From Mauremys mutica (lineage: Eukaryota; Chordata; Testudines; Geoemydidae), in NCBI RefSeq assembly GCF_020497125.1, contig NC_059093.1, positions 21,487,508-21,551,507 on the forward strand: 64,000 bases of DNA, written 5' to 3'. Within the stretch, counting starts at the first letter, position 1, and each line of letters begins with the position of its first letter. Positions 11,653 through 22,555 of this stretch are shown here, one piece after another. The notes under the pieces are model-generated. The model searched no databases. It worked only from the letters and a program-made list of their open reading frames with translations, and was not told the origin of the DNA. The position numbers and the translations under genes were made by a program.

Positions 11653-12560
11653 TGTAGTAGGCCTGAAACTTTAATCGACCTAACAGGAACAAGGGACGTA
11701 CATCTACCTATGACAGGTTTCAGAGTAGCAGCCGTGTTAGTCTGTATCCGCAAAAAAAAAAACAGGAGTACTTGTGGCACCTTAAAGACTAACAAATTTA
11801 TTGTAGCATGAGCTTTCGTGAGCTAAAGCTCACTTCTTCGGATGCATAGAATGGAACACACAGACAGGAGATATTTATACAAACAGAGAACATGAAAAGG
11901 TGGAAGTATGCATACTTCCACCTTTTCATGTTCTCTGTATGTATAAATATCTCCTGTCTGTGTGTTCCATTCTATGCATCCGAAGAAGTGAGCTTTAGCT
12001 CACGAAAGCTCATGCTACAATAAATTTGTTAGTCTTTAAGGTGCCACAAGTACTCCTGTTTTTTTTTTTTTTTTTTTTTACATCTACCTATGTCAGCTAA
12101 TTGCTTATTAGCTTGTTTGGATAGCTTATCAGCCATTTTGGCTCCTCAAGTGTATGCAGCTGTTTTTCCATGTATGCATCCAAAGTATCTAGTACAAAGG
12201 GTCAACGGATGTATCTTGTGTCCCCGTCAGAATGACAAATGTATCCTCAACAGATGTATCTTGTTTCCCCCACAAAATGATATATGTATCCTGCGTACCC
12301 AATTATCCCCTAACAGATACATGTACAGGTTCTACAGGTCAACCAAATGACGTAGACGAATGTAGGCTAAGTTGTTTGTTACTGATTATAAGAAGGCCCG
12401 TTCGGGCTTGTGGGGTGTGTCTCTTTCTCTGGCACTAGCCGAGAGGAGCACCCGCTCAGCTGACCGATCCATAAAGGGTGTGGTACTCGTCTTCCTGTCT
12501 CCGTGCCTCCTTGGGGTAATTAGGTAAGCTCCAGGGGGAAACGAGCCCTTTTGGCTAACA
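11653..12560 (+). mobile_element. LTR-like repeat, interrupted by a SINE
   Basis: The segment starts TGTAGTAGGCC and ends GGCTAACA, giving TG...CA ends. Near the 3' side are CATAAAGGGTGTGG and a C/T-rich stretch ending in GGGGTAATTAGG, resembling the R-U5 part of reptile and avian retroviral LTRs. Without the nested SINE and one copy of its duplication it would be about 530 bp. Flanking target duplications were not found, so the call is tentative. Confidence 0.4.
11713..12079 (+). mobile_element. palindromic Cry-type SINE with 13-bp TSD
   Basis: The left part is a tRNA-derived turtle SINE: a head reading TTTCAGAGTAGCAGCCGTG, an internal A-run, and a body with GGAGTACTTGTGGCACC and CGATG-like end sequence. 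At 11910/11911 (GTATG|CATAC) the sequence turns round and the body plus A-run are repeated in reverse, giving two arms of about 159 bp with no spacer and about one mismatch. The whole 367-bp unit is bounded by ACATCTACCTATG at 11700-11712 and 12080-12092, so it inserted as one piece. The right arm lacks the head. Confidence 0.9.
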
Positions 12561-12925
12561 GTCAGAACCATCCCAAGCCAGCTGCACTCGCCTCAAAAAG
12601 ACAGTGTCCCCTGCTGGGTGTACATCACTGACCTCCCTCCTCTCTGAGCACTGACTGCCCCTCTGTTTCCTTGCCTCTCAGTCTGTGCAGATGGGACCTT
12701 TCCCTCCAGTGCTGGAGGATTCGCCCTTCTCATCTACCCTTGTCCCAAGCAGCACAGCGGGTGGGAATCTTACATGTACCGAGGTGACTTAGGAGCAGAA
12801 CACCCCCGACCTTCCATGCAATTAGCACTTGCCCCTCACTGAGCAGGATTGAAACTCCTGCAGGGAGACTGCTGGGCCACATCCCCTCTGGGCGTGAGCA
12901 AAGCAGCAGGGTGAAAAAATCAACC

Positions 12926-12997
12926 TGGAGATGGGGGAGATTGAACCCAGGATCTCATACACGCAAAGCATGTGCTCTACCACTGCACTACATCCCC
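12926..12997 (-). tRNA. tRNA-Ala(TGC), marginal
   Basis: The minus strand reads GGGGATGTAGTGCAGTGGTA, an anticodon loop with TGC, then GGGTTCAATC and a 3' end CATCTCCA. The acceptor stem pairs throughout. The D stem and T stem each have mismatches against the vertebrate tRNA-Ala consensus, so it may be a pseudogene. Confidence 0.7.
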
Positions 12998-13026
12998 AGA
13001 TAGTCTTTGCTTGCTATGGGTTACAC

Positions 13027-13337
13027 CAGGGGTAGGCAACCTATGGCACGTGTGCCGAAGGTGGCACACGAGCTGATTTTCAGTGGCACTCACACTGCCC
13101 AGGTCCTGGCCACCAGTCTTGGGGGCTCTGCATTTTAATTTAATTTTAAATGAAGCTTCTTAAACATTTTAAAAAACCTTATTTACTTTACATACAACAA
13201 TAGTTGATTATATATTATAGACTTATAGAAAGAGACCTTCTAAAAACATTAAAATGTATCACTGGCATGCGGAACCTTGAATTAGAGTGAATAAATGAAG
13301 ACTCGGCACAGCACTTCTGAAAGGTTGCTGACCCCTG
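13027..13337. mobile_element. hAT-like MITE with perfect 8-bp TSD
   Basis: A 311-bp element starts CAGGGGTAGGCAACC and ends GGTTGCTGACCCCTG. GGTTACAC is repeated exactly at both sides (13019-13026 and 13338-13345). The interior is AT-rich with no coding sequence. Confidence 0.88.
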
Positions 13338-13345
13338 GGTTACAC

Positions 13346-14594
13346 TCAGAGCCCTCTTGTTTCCAGAGCATTCAGTGGCCTAAGAGCAGCATGGGGGACA
13401 TATTCCCTGCTCTGAGGGCCAAACCTGCTGTCCTGGAGGTTGCTGGTTCTTAGGGGTCACTTTGCAGCAGGGCCAGATTGGATGTGTGGGGCAGAGAGAG
13501 TGGGTGCCCTGGACTCAGGGTGCAGAGATACACTCAGCCCTCTCCCCTGCATTGGGTGAGGGGTGCTGCCACCCTCTGCTGGAAGGTAATGGGAGGGGAG
13601 GGGCGCTGTGAGTCGCTCAACACCTGACCCTGGTGGCAGCAGTGGTGTGGGAAGCTCCAGGTGTTTCTAGGATCTGCTCTTTCCACCTGCCTGTGAAGTC
13701 CAGCTTTCCCCAGCACATTCACTGCGGTGCAATTGGGTCACTGTTTCCATGGCTGAGCAGCAAAGAATCACTCCCAGTTTCCCTTCTATCGGCAGCAGGA
13801 TTAGCCTGTGTCAGTGATTAATGAGGTGGATCTAGTTGTAGATTGTTATTCATTCCCCACCTTGACAATTCACACAGTCCCTTTCCTACTCAAATCCCCA
13901 GCACCTCAGTGATCCTGGTAGCAGGGGTTGGGGCCTGAGATTTTCAGGGTCCTTTTTACCCTCCACCTGCAGTGAACTCAGCTTTTCCCTATCTCAGACA
14001 ATCCATGAAATAACAACAGGGGCATAAAGAAAGAGGGGAGGGAACATCTCACGGCCAGGGCTGGATGTGCCCAGGGCCCCCTGCTTGTCCATTGTTTCCA
14101 TGGAATTTGGCCCCCTGCTTTGCACAAGGGACAGAGAAAGATCTTGCTGTTCCTGTGTCTGTGCAAGGAAAATTGTGCGTCTGTATGAAAGAGAGGCAGG
14201 AAATGGCCCCATGATGGGACAATATCCTCAGGATTAAGACCTAAGGACTCAGGCTGAGAACTGATAGAACTGCACTCATCTGGGATTTAACAAATTGTCT
14301 TCCCTGGAGCAGGGCCAGATCCAGCGTTTTTGCCGCCCCAAGTGGAAAAAAAAATAAAGAAGCTGCAGCTCAACCTCTGCCACTTTTGGCCTCAAGTCCT
14401 TCCCTCTGAGAGGGATGAATTGCCGCTGAAGCCTCCCCTTTCCATTGACTGCCCCAGGGACCTGCTTGCTGCACTGGCGCCTGGAGGCAGCCCTGCCATG
14501 GAGACAGTGGGAAGATGGGGGGAATCAGGAAAATACCAGGGATTTGTTTATGTTGTAAGTGAAAAACTGAAGCAGTTTTGGTTTAAAGTCACTT
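13346..14594. other. no gene seen
   Basis: Ordinary sequence without a supported gene. Near 14314, AGCAGGGCCAGATCCAGC resembles one end of the CAGGGCCGGCT MITE family seen at 21812 and 27347, but no matching right end was found. Confidence 0.55.
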
Positions 14595-14666
14595 TTCCCT
14601 GACTGGGAATTGAACCCAGGCCATAACAGTGAAAATGCCAAATCCTAACCACTAGACCACCAGGGA
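14595..14666 (-). tRNA. tRNA-Glu(TTC)
   Basis: On the minus strand the sequence begins TCCCTGGTGGTCTAGTGGTT, has anticodon TTC in the loop, and ends with a T arm GGGTTCAATTCCC and 3' strand CAGGGAA. Length is 72, as in vertebrate tRNA-Glu. The acceptor and T stems pair; several anticodon-stem CpGs have decayed to weaker pairs. A run of five T lies about 30 bases downstream on the minus strand, a possible Pol III terminator. Confidence 0.8.
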
Positions 14667-15035
14667 GGTGATAATACTGTTTTTCTTCTCATTTATGTTA
14701 CACTTTCTTAGGCTACTTTCTATCCACTTTCTGAAGCTGCTCCATTGTCCATTCCCTGAGGGGCTAGGAGCAGAGAATCCCTGTGCTCAGGATCACAACC
14801 TGAGCCCAACCCAAGACACTGAAACAAACACAAATGATGCTTCCTCCAGCAGGATCACAGAGCAACACAATGGAAAACCCATCAGGAACAATCCTCCTCT
14901 GCTTTCATTTACCCTATCGCAACCCTCTCAGCAGCCGACTCTCGTGGGAAGGACACTGAGCTGATAGGAGCTCTGGCATAGAGACCAAGGGAGGGGTGTT
15001 GCTCCCCCTCAGTGTGAGCTGATCACGTTCTGACT

Positions 15036-15625
15036 CTGGAGGAGGAGAGAAAGGCGATGGCCACATGATGGGGCCAGTATGTACCACAACATGGTTCTTT
15101 TATGTGGGATGACTCTGAACACTGACTGATCTCCACTTCCTTGGATTTGAAGAGATGTTTAGTTTTGCACTTGGGAACCTATAAGGCTGAAGCAATGTTA
15201 TGGATGGTGACACTACGATTAAAGGGTTATTTAATGTAGAAATTGTTAAAAACTCTTAGCTTAAACTGGAACTGCCTGTTGTTAAAGGCTGGTTTCCCCA
15301 CGTCAGTTCCATAAGCTCTGCTAGAAACACCCTGGATTCTCTCCTGCCTCGGTGGGAACTGCAGGGAATCGTCCCCTGCTGCCCTTGGCTCCAGGCTGGT
15401 TTTTCTGGGGAGGGGAAGTGGAATTGATTTGTTTGCTGTTGAGAAGGGAGCCAGGCCAGTTCTCAGGGAACGAGAACTCCCAGCATCTTCCCAGCCCAAC
15501 CCAGGCTGCTGCCCTGTCCCAGCCTCTGTTCCCCTGGGGGCCCTGCGTGTTTGACTCTACAGCAGGCTGGGAGCAGCAGCTGAGGCAGAGGACAGCCTGG
15601 GCCAGGCAGATAAGAAGGAGTTTAG
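15036..15625 (+). repeat. inverted duplicate of 59945-60536
   Basis: This block, from GGCGATGGCCACATGATG to GGCAGATAAG, reappears in reverse complement at 59945-60536. Shared landmarks include ACTGGAACTGCCTG and GGCTCCAGGCTGG. The edges are approximate. No RNA gene or real coding frame lies within it. Confidence 0.75.
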
Positions 15626-15636
15626 CCAGCAAAAAA

Positions 15637-16280
15637 GGTAAAATGGCAGTGGAGTATTACCTTGGACTCGACGGCATTTCTCCATTGGTCTGTCTGCTCT
15701 GGGGCAGGGACAATAACACGTCCTGCTGCTTTCGTTATTTCAAAGGGCAGTTTAGGATTTTCAGTCTCACACACGGTGCACAAAGCAGGACTCAACCTTT
15801 GCTGTAAACTAAACAAGCTGCTCACAGATTCTGGCAGCCACAATGAGCCATTTGGTGTGAGAGCCCAGACCTGCCCCTTTCCCAGAGGGAGACAGGGGTC
15901 ATCTGTGTGGGGACTGGACCACTGACCTACCCGCTCCTAACTCCCAAACGTTCAGTAACTCTGTTATCAGTGCCTGTGAGTGTTATTTAAACCATAAGAA
16001 AAACCACACTGGGCTGGACCAAAGGCCCATCTAGCTCTGAATCTTGTCTTCTGACAGTAGCCAATAGCAGGTGCCCCAACAACCAGTCAACAAGGCACCA
16101 CTGGGAGTTGAACCTAGGATCTCCTGTTTACAAAACAGATGCTTTAGCCAGCTAAGCCATGGTGCCTGTGGGTAGCTATAACACACTGTCTGCCCACACC
16201 TGACTCCTTGCCATCGCCACCGGGGCCTGACAAGCTTTACTCGTGTTTGGATTCTGTAAAGCAGAGGAGCAGGTGACGTT
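15637..16280 (-). repeat. tRNA-Thr unit, inverted duplicate of 20210-20880
   Basis: The block contains tRNA-Thr at 16093 and matches the reverse complement of 20210-20880, and also 57470-57950. Shared parts include a tract reading AAATGGCAGTGGAGTATTAC, a CR1-like fragment (ACTGGGCTGGACCAAAGGCC, 16006-16085) and GAGCAGGTGACGTTTT at the far edge. Confidence 0.75.
16093..16166 (-). tRNA. tRNA-Thr(TGT)
   Basis: The minus strand has GGCACCATGGCTTAGCTGG (acceptor and A box), an anticodon loop containing TGT, CAGGAGATCC, a B box GGTTCAACTCC, and 3' strand GGTGCC closing a fully paired acceptor stem. Length 74 matches vertebrate tRNA-Thr. It is the best preserved of the three Thr copies together with 57573. 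No run of four T follows closely, so termination may be weak. Confidence 0.82.
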
Positions 16281-16639
16281 TTACTCCTAAGATGGGTGTG
16301 TGATTCTTTGCACAGGTCTGTGCTGCAAAATTAGGTCGGTTTAACTAAATTACTCAGGGTTGTAAAAAAATTTACCCCCCCCCCCCCCAAGCAATGCAAT
16401 TCTATCAACCTAACCCATGTGCAGATAGCGCTGTGTCAACAGGAGGGCTTCTTCCATCAACAGAGCTCGGGGAGGGGCTTGGTTAGTGAAGACCCAGAGA
16501 ACAGGTGGCCCATGGCTCTTGCATGTGGGGAGGCTGGGCATGAGCACTGGAAGCTCCCTAAGAGCTAGTCCACCTCTTGCTCCTTCCTCTCCTCCCCTGC
16601 GACCTCCTTGCCTGCTGCTCGTGCCTCTACACCCTCTGC

Positions 16640-18350
16640 CCCAAGGTCTGCCCACCACCCCCACCTCTCTGCCCCTCCCCTGAGACCTGCCCTGCCCACC
16701 ACCCCCACCTCTCTGCCCCTCCCCGAGACCTGCCCTGCCCACCACCCACATCTCTCTGCCCCTCCCCTGAGACCCACCCTGCTCACCACCCACACCTCTC
16801 TGCCCCTCCCGTGACACCCGCCCCGCCCACCCCCCACCTCTCTGCCCCTCCCCGAGACCTGCCCTGCCCACCACCCACACCTCTCTGCCCCTCCCCTGAG
16901 ACCTGCCCTGCCCACCGCCCACACCTCTCTGCCCCTCCCCTGAGACCTGCTCTGCCCACCACCCACACCTCTCTGCCCCTCCCCTGAGACCTGCCCTGCC
17001 CACCGCCCCCACCTCTCTGCCCCTCCCCTGAGACCCGCCCTGCCCACCACCCACACCTCTCTGCCCCCTCCCCTGAGACCTGCCCTGCTCACCACCCACA
17101 CCTCTCTGCCCCTCCCCTGAGACCCGCCCTGCCCACCCCCCCCACCTCTCTGCCCCCTCCCCTGAGACCTGCCCTGCCCACCACCCACAGCTCTCTGCCC
17201 CTCCCCTGAGACCTGCCCTGCCCACCACCCCCACCTCTCTGCCCCTCCCCTGAGACCCACCCCGCCCACCGCCCCCACCTCTCTGCCCCTCCCCTGAGAC
17301 CCGCCCTGCCCACCGCCCCCACCTCTCTGCCCCTCCCCTGAGACCAGCCCTGCCCACCACCCACACCTCTCTGCCCCTCCCCTGAGACCTGCTCTGCCCA
17401 CCACCCCCACCTCTCTGCCCCTCCCCTGAGACCTGCCCTGCCCACCACCCCTACCTCTCTGCCCCCTCCCCTGACACCAGTCCTGCCCACCGCACCCACC
17501 TCTCTGCCCCCTCCCCTGAGACCTGCCCTGCCCACCACCCACACCTCTCTGCCCCTCCCGTGACACCCGCCCCGCCCACCACCCACACCTCTCTGCCCCT
17601 CCCGTGACACCCGCCCCGCCCACCACCCACACCTCTCTGCCCCTCCCCTGAGACCCGCCCTGCCCACCACCCACACCTCTCTGCCCCTCCCCTGAGACCT
17701 GCCCTGCCCACCACCCACACCTCTCTGCCCCTCCCCTGAGACCTGCCCTGCCCACCACCCCCACCTCTCTGCCCCTCCCCTGAGACCCGCCCTGCCCACC
17801 ACCCACACCTCTCTGCCCCTCCCCTGAGACCTGCTCTGCCCACCACCCACACCTCTCTGCCCCTCCCGAGACCCACCCTGACCACCACCCACACCTCTCT
17901 GCCCCTCCCCTGAGACCCGCCCTGCCCACCACCCACACCTCTCTCCCCCTCCCCTGAGAACCGCCCTGCTCACCGCCCCCACCTCTCTGCCCCTCCCCTG
18001 AGACCTGCCCTGCCCACCACCCACCTCTCTGCCCCTCCCCTGAGACCTGCCCTGCCCACCACCCACCTCTCTGCCCCTCCCCTGAGACCTGCCCTGCCCA
18101 CCACCCACACCTCTCTGCCCCTCCCCTGAGAACCGCCCTGCTCACCACCCACACCTCTCTGCCCCTCCCCTGAGACCCGCCCTGACCACCACCCACACCT
18201 CTCTGCCCCTCCCCTGAGACCCGCCCTGCACACGACCCACACCTCTTTGTCCTCTCCTGTGAAACCCATCCTACCTGCCACCCACGCCTCTCTGTCCCTT
18301 CCCCTGCCCAGCCCAGCCCACCGCTTGCACCTCTCTGCTCCCCCCCGAGA
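16640..18350 (-). repeat. 1.7-kb minisatellite, about 44-bp period
   Basis: About 39 tandem copies of a C-rich unit, built from TGAGACCTGCCCTGCCCACC followed by ACCCACACCTCTCTGCCCCT and a C run, occupy this block. The unit is 43-45 bp, so translation cycles through all three frames; none contains stops on the minus strand, which creates a long spurious open frame rich in Gly, Arg, Glu and Trp. Copies differ by single substitutions and an occasional one-base change in the C runs. Confidence 0.95.
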
Positions 18351-18792
18351 CCCGCTGTGCCCACCTCTTTCTTCATGCTGCTGTTGTTATTCCATGAAAC
18401 ATCAGGGATGGAATAAAAAGTTGAGTTTACTCCAGGGTGAGGAAAGAAAGGAGCCACCAACCCCCTGGCAAAGCTCAGTGCCCCAGAGAAAACCTGCCCC
18501 CTGCTATCGCAATCACTGATGTGCTGGGGATATGGCGGGAAAGGGACTGTCTGAATTAAGGCAGGATTAATCAAGGCAGGAAAGGGACAACAATCCTCAG
18601 CAACGTCATTAACCACAAACATATTCTCATCATACTCCAGCCAGAAGGGAAATGGGCAGGAATTCTTGCTGTTCAGCCATGGACACACGCACAGCAGTGA
18701 GTGTGGTGTGGAAGCTGGTCTGGTTAAACAATTGGAAATGATCCCTCAGTGAGATCAGAACTAGAGTGTAGTGAGAAAACTGCATAAAGCAA

Positions 18793-18874
18793 GTAGTTGT
18801 GGCTGAGTGATTAAGGTGATAGATAAGAAATCCATTGGTGGCTCCCTGCTCGGGGTTGAGTCCTGCCAACTATG
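18793..18874 (+). tRNA. tRNA-Ser(AGA), partly decayed
   Basis: Eighty-two bases fit a class II tRNA-Ser: GTAGTTGTGGCTGAGTG at the 5' end, anticodon loop with AGA, a long variable arm and an 18-base 3' part ending CTGCCAACTATG that pairs with the 5' strand. The B box GGTTGAGTCC departs from consensus and the anticodon stem has mismatches. The same flank occurs beside the pseudogenes at 6045 and 60983. Confidence 0.7.
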
Positions 18875-18899
18875 GAGGAACTTGCAGTTGTTTAAATTT

Positions 18900-19690
18900 A
18901 ACAATTTAGTTTCAGTGGCTGAGCATCCTTGGTGTCAACAGGAGCTAGGTCTTGTCTCACTCTCAGGCTGTGTCTATACAACAGAGTTATGCGGCTTTAC
19001 TTAAAGCATTTTAATTAAACTGCTGTTGCATATCCACACTATGCGGCTTGTGTCACCAGAGCACATCCACGCTAGCAACTCTTGGATGGCCACAGAGAGC
19101 AGTGCACTATCCCACTGTGCAACTGGCTGCAGGGTGCTTTGGGAAGGGTTTGCAATGTCTCATGGGTTGTTACAGCATCACATCCTACTACATTGACAGC
19201 CGCTTTTCACCTGAAGTGTGTGTGATGGGGCAGAGACTGTGTGTGTGGGGGGAGAGGGAGTGTGTGTGTTAGAGAAGAGTGAGCGTGTCGGCGCGCGGTC
19301 TCTAAGTTCTGACAGCTGCTGGAAGCAACCAGTCCTGAGGCAGGGGGAGGGGGACAGCACCGATATCAGCCCCCGCTTCCCTCACTGGCTCAACACAGCA
19401 CAGCAGTCTCTGTCACACACACACAGGCTGCTACCTGCCTGGCTCGGTGTCAGGGGTGCTGGCTCATGGGGGTTTAGAGGGCCATGGCCCCACTACTTTT
19501 TACAAGCCGTAAGGATGAACGACAGAAGGGTGGACAGAGTGGAGTCTTGGGGGGAAGAGGGGTTCTGTGGGTGAGGCCTTGGGGGAGGGGTAGGACGAGG
19601 CGTCAGGGAGAAGGGGTGGTGTGGGGTTGGGGGCCTCAGGGAGAAGGGTGGAGTGAGTGTGGGGCCTTAGGGAAGGGGTGTCATGGTGGC
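18900..19690. other. no gene; transposon-like remnants
   Basis: The part starting GGCTGTGTCTATAC and a 5'-ATCCACACTATGCGG segment look like pieces of reptile DNA-transposon repeats that open with a CTACACTG-type end. G-rich sequence follows to 19690. No gene is supported. Confidence 0.45.
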
Positions 19691-19693
19691 ACC

Positions 19694-20890
19694 ACAGTTC
19701 TGATGCCAGTGCCCCCCCCCGCCACTGTAAGGAAGCTCCCGCCACCTGCTCTGTGTTCGCAGGGCGGGAGAGAGCAGCATCCATGGCAGTGATTTGCTCC
19801 TGGTTGCCAGAGCAGAGCAGCAGGCTCAGCTGTCAGAACTTCCCAGAGCGATGAAAGGGGAGGGGCCCAGCCTCTGTAGCAGGAATGCAGGGCAGGCGAG
19901 TTCACAGAGGGCATTGTGGGATACTGGAGGAGGCCGGTTATGGTGATATAATGAACAGCAGCGTCTACACTGACAATTTGTCACTTTAAGTTTGCTGCAA
20001 AAAGCTCTAAGCTTCTCGTCGAGGTGGTTTTATTTTGTCACCAAAACAGGGCAGTTTTGTCGCCAGACGTGGCATTGCAGTGTGTGCACCAGCCACAAGC
20101 TGCTGACCGAGGGAGCGTTGTGTGTTTTTCAAACACCTGAGCAATATAATTCTGCTGAAATAACTTTGTAGTGCAGACCTGGACAAAGATTCACACACAC
20201 ACAACTTGCAAGGAAAACGTCACCTGCTCCTCTGCTTTGCAGAATCCAAACATAAGCAAAGCTTGTCAGGCCCCAGTGGGGATGGCAGGGAGTCAGGTTT
20301 GGGCAGACATGACACTTTAGTCACAAGCAGGCACCATGGCTTAGCTGGCTAAAACACTTCTTTCATAAACAGGAGTTTGTGGGTTCAACTCCCAGTGGTG
20401 CCTTATTGACTGGCTGTTGGGGCACCTGGTATGGGCTACTGTCAGAAGACAAAATAAGGAGCTGTAGGGACCCCTGGTCTAGCCCAGGGTGGCTGTTTTT
20501 ATGGTTTAAATTACACTCACAGGCACTGATAACAGAGTTACTGAAAGTTTGGGAGTTAGGAGCTGGTACATGAGTGTTCTAAGCCCCTCGCAGATGACCC
20601 CCTCCCTCTGGGACAGGGCAGGTCTGAGCTCTCACACCAAATGGCTCATTGGGGCTGCCAGAATCTGTGAGCGGCTAATTTAGTTTCCACCAAGGGTTGA
20701 GTCCTGCTTTGTGCACTGTGTGTAAGAATGAAAATCCTAAACCGCCCTTTGAAATAACAAATGCAGCAGGATATGGTTCTGTCACTGCCCCAAAGCAGAC
20801 AGACCAGTGGAGAAATGCCAGTGAGTCCAGGGTAATACTCCACTGCCATTTTACTTTTTTCACTTGCTAAACTCCCTCCCAACCTTGAGG
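19694..20890 (+). repeat. tRNA-Thr unit, duplicated at 57000-57955
   Basis: This segment matches 57000-57955 in the same orientation, starting at GATGCCAGTG and including GGGCATTGTGGGATACTGGA, a stretch ending TTTGTAGTGCAGACCTGG, the tRNA-Thr body and the CR1-like fragment downstream of it. Its right half is also an inverted copy of 15637-16280. Confidence 0.8.
20330..20403 (+). pseudogene. tRNA-Thr copy with CAT in the anticodon position
   Basis: The ends and T arm match the tRNA-Thr copies at 16093 and 57573, but the anticodon arm is altered: TTCATAA replaces the loop carrying TGT, so positions 34-36 (20364-20366) read CAT, and the stem has mismatches. The acceptor stem still pairs. This is most simply a decaying duplicate. 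Confidence 0.7.
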
Positions 20891-20929
20891 GCTCCCAGAG
20901 CCCAGTATTGAGCTAGAGCCGAGATGACT

Positions 20930-21310
20930 ACAGTGCAAATTTACCACCCCACGGCCCTAGCCTGGGAGCCTGCACTGGCACGGGGCAGCCGTGGGTGTTT
21001 CATTGCAGTGTGGACATAGCCTAGCATTATGTCTACACTGCCATTAACACACCCAAGTCACTATTCTCAAACCCTGGGTCAGTTGATTCAGGCTTGTGGG
21101 GCTTCTGCTGCAGGGTTATAAAATTACAGTGTAGACACTTGGGCTTCAGCCCAGCCTCTGAGACCCCACGAGGGGTGAGGGTCTCCGAGCCTGGGCTCCA
21201 GTCTGAGCCCCAGGAGCCCAAATCAGATCATCCAGGCCAGCCGGGCCACAGGGATTTTGTCACAGTCTAGATGCCCTCTCAGGGTATGTCTACACTGCAA
21301 TGTAAGCCCA
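20930..21310. mobile_element. DNA-transposon MITE cluster with CTACACTGC ends
   Basis: Repeated and inverted forms of GTCTACACTGC and GCAGTGTGGAC/ACAGTGTAGAC occur at about 21004, 21032, 21130 and 21288, enclosing GC-rich arms. This is the look of a fold-back MITE family common in turtles, with at least one copy nested or rearranged. Exact ends were not resolved. Confidence 0.45.
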
Positions 21311-21320
21311 GGGTTAGCAG

Positions 21321-21811
21321 AAGTCATGTCAGCAGCCCCAACACATAAACATAAACCATGAGGGAAAGTCCCACCCCCCAAATAAGCTGGGCAGTGTCCT
21401 TCTCCCTACGGTTCGTAAGTCCGGCAACCAAAAGTCCTTTAACATGAGCCATCCCCTCTCTGCACCCCACTCACAGCTGTTGTCCTTAGTCAGTGCAAGC
21501 CCAGAGGTGCCTCTGTAGAGTTCACCTGCCATCCTGGGTGGAAAAGGAGGAAAATAAGGAGGCCCCGTACTCACTATGTTGTCTAGGGACTCACTCATCC
21601 CTCCACAGCCACCCTGTCCTAACGTTGGTCTAACACCTAAATTTTAGTATTGGGACCCAAGCCCCGGCCCACTTGGCTTTGGAACCCCTGTCCCCTGCCG
21701 AGCAAGTGCTATTGAATTGAGGGTGAGTCCCTCCATCGGCGTCTGCCAAGCACAGTTCTGCTGCCCTCAAGTCACACAGCAAGGATAACAACCCTTTATT
21801 TCTCCTGCCCC
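21321..21811. other. no gene seen
   Basis: Mixed sequence with no supported gene. Its last 30 bp (from AAGGATAACAACCC) match 57960-57985, the start of the duplicated tRNA-Lys unit. Confidence 0.5.
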
Positions 21812-22555
21812 CAGGGCCGGCTCTAGCTTTTCTGCTGCCCCAGGCAGAAAAGAAGAGCGCCGCCCCCCCCGAGCGGCGCCGACCGCAGCCCGAGCAGCAC
21901 AGCGCAGCGCCGCCCTAGCCCCCCCCAGGGAGGCGGCCCGCAGCCCGATCCCCCACCCCCGGGGGAGACGGAGAGCCGCCCGAGCCCCACCCCCCAGCCA
22001 CGCGCCCGGCCCGCGGCCTTAGCCCCGCCCCCCTCCGGAGCGGCGCAGCCCAAGCCCCCCGAACGGCGCGGCGCGAGCCCTCCCCCCCCCGAGCGGCGCG
22101 GCGTGAGCCCTCTGCCCCCGAGCGGCGCGGAGCGCCGCCTTAGCCCCCGCCCCCCTCCCGAGCGGCGCAGCCCGAGCCCCCCGAGCGGCCCTAGCCCCCG
22201 CCCCTCCCGAGCGGCGCGGAGCACCGCCTTAGCCCCCGCCCCCCTCCCGTGCGGCGCAGCCGGAGCCCCCCGCGCGGCCCTCGCCCCCGCCCCCTCCCGA
22301 GCGGCGCAGCCCGAGCCCCCCGAGCAGCCCTAGAACCCGTCCCCCCGAGCGGCGTGAGCCCCCGTCCCCCCAGCGTCGCGGCCCGCCGCCCGAGCCCCCT
22401 CCCCCTCCCCCTCCCGAGCGGCGCGACCCGAGCCCCCACCAACGGCGCGGCCCGCCTTAATCTCCACCCCCCCCAGCGGCGCGGCCGGCGCCGCCCCCTC
22501 CCAAGGCGCCGCCCCAAGCATGTGCTTGGTAGGCTGGTGCCTAGAGCCGGCCCTG
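21812..22555. mobile_element. hAT-like MITE carrying a CpG-rich expansion
   Basis: Ends read CAGGGCCGGCTCTAG and CTAGAGCCGGCCCTG, flanked by the 8-bp duplication CCTGCCCC (21804-21811 and 22556-22563). The interior from about 21860 to 22510 is an extreme CpG-rich array of units like CGAGCGGCGCAGCCCGAGCC, so the element has grown to 744 bp against 266 bp for the relative at 27347. The duplicated locus at 57986 has a single CCTGCCCC and no element, that is, an empty site. Confidence 0.92.

Noticed and set aside
15640..15807. Short frame conserved between the duplicates at 15640 and 20880
   Set aside because: Similarity follows from recent duplication of the DNA; no start context, domain or extension beyond the block.
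16565..18688. 707-codon open frame on the minus strand
   Set aside because: It lies almost wholly in the 44-bp minisatellite, all three frames are open, and no domain is present; composition explains it.
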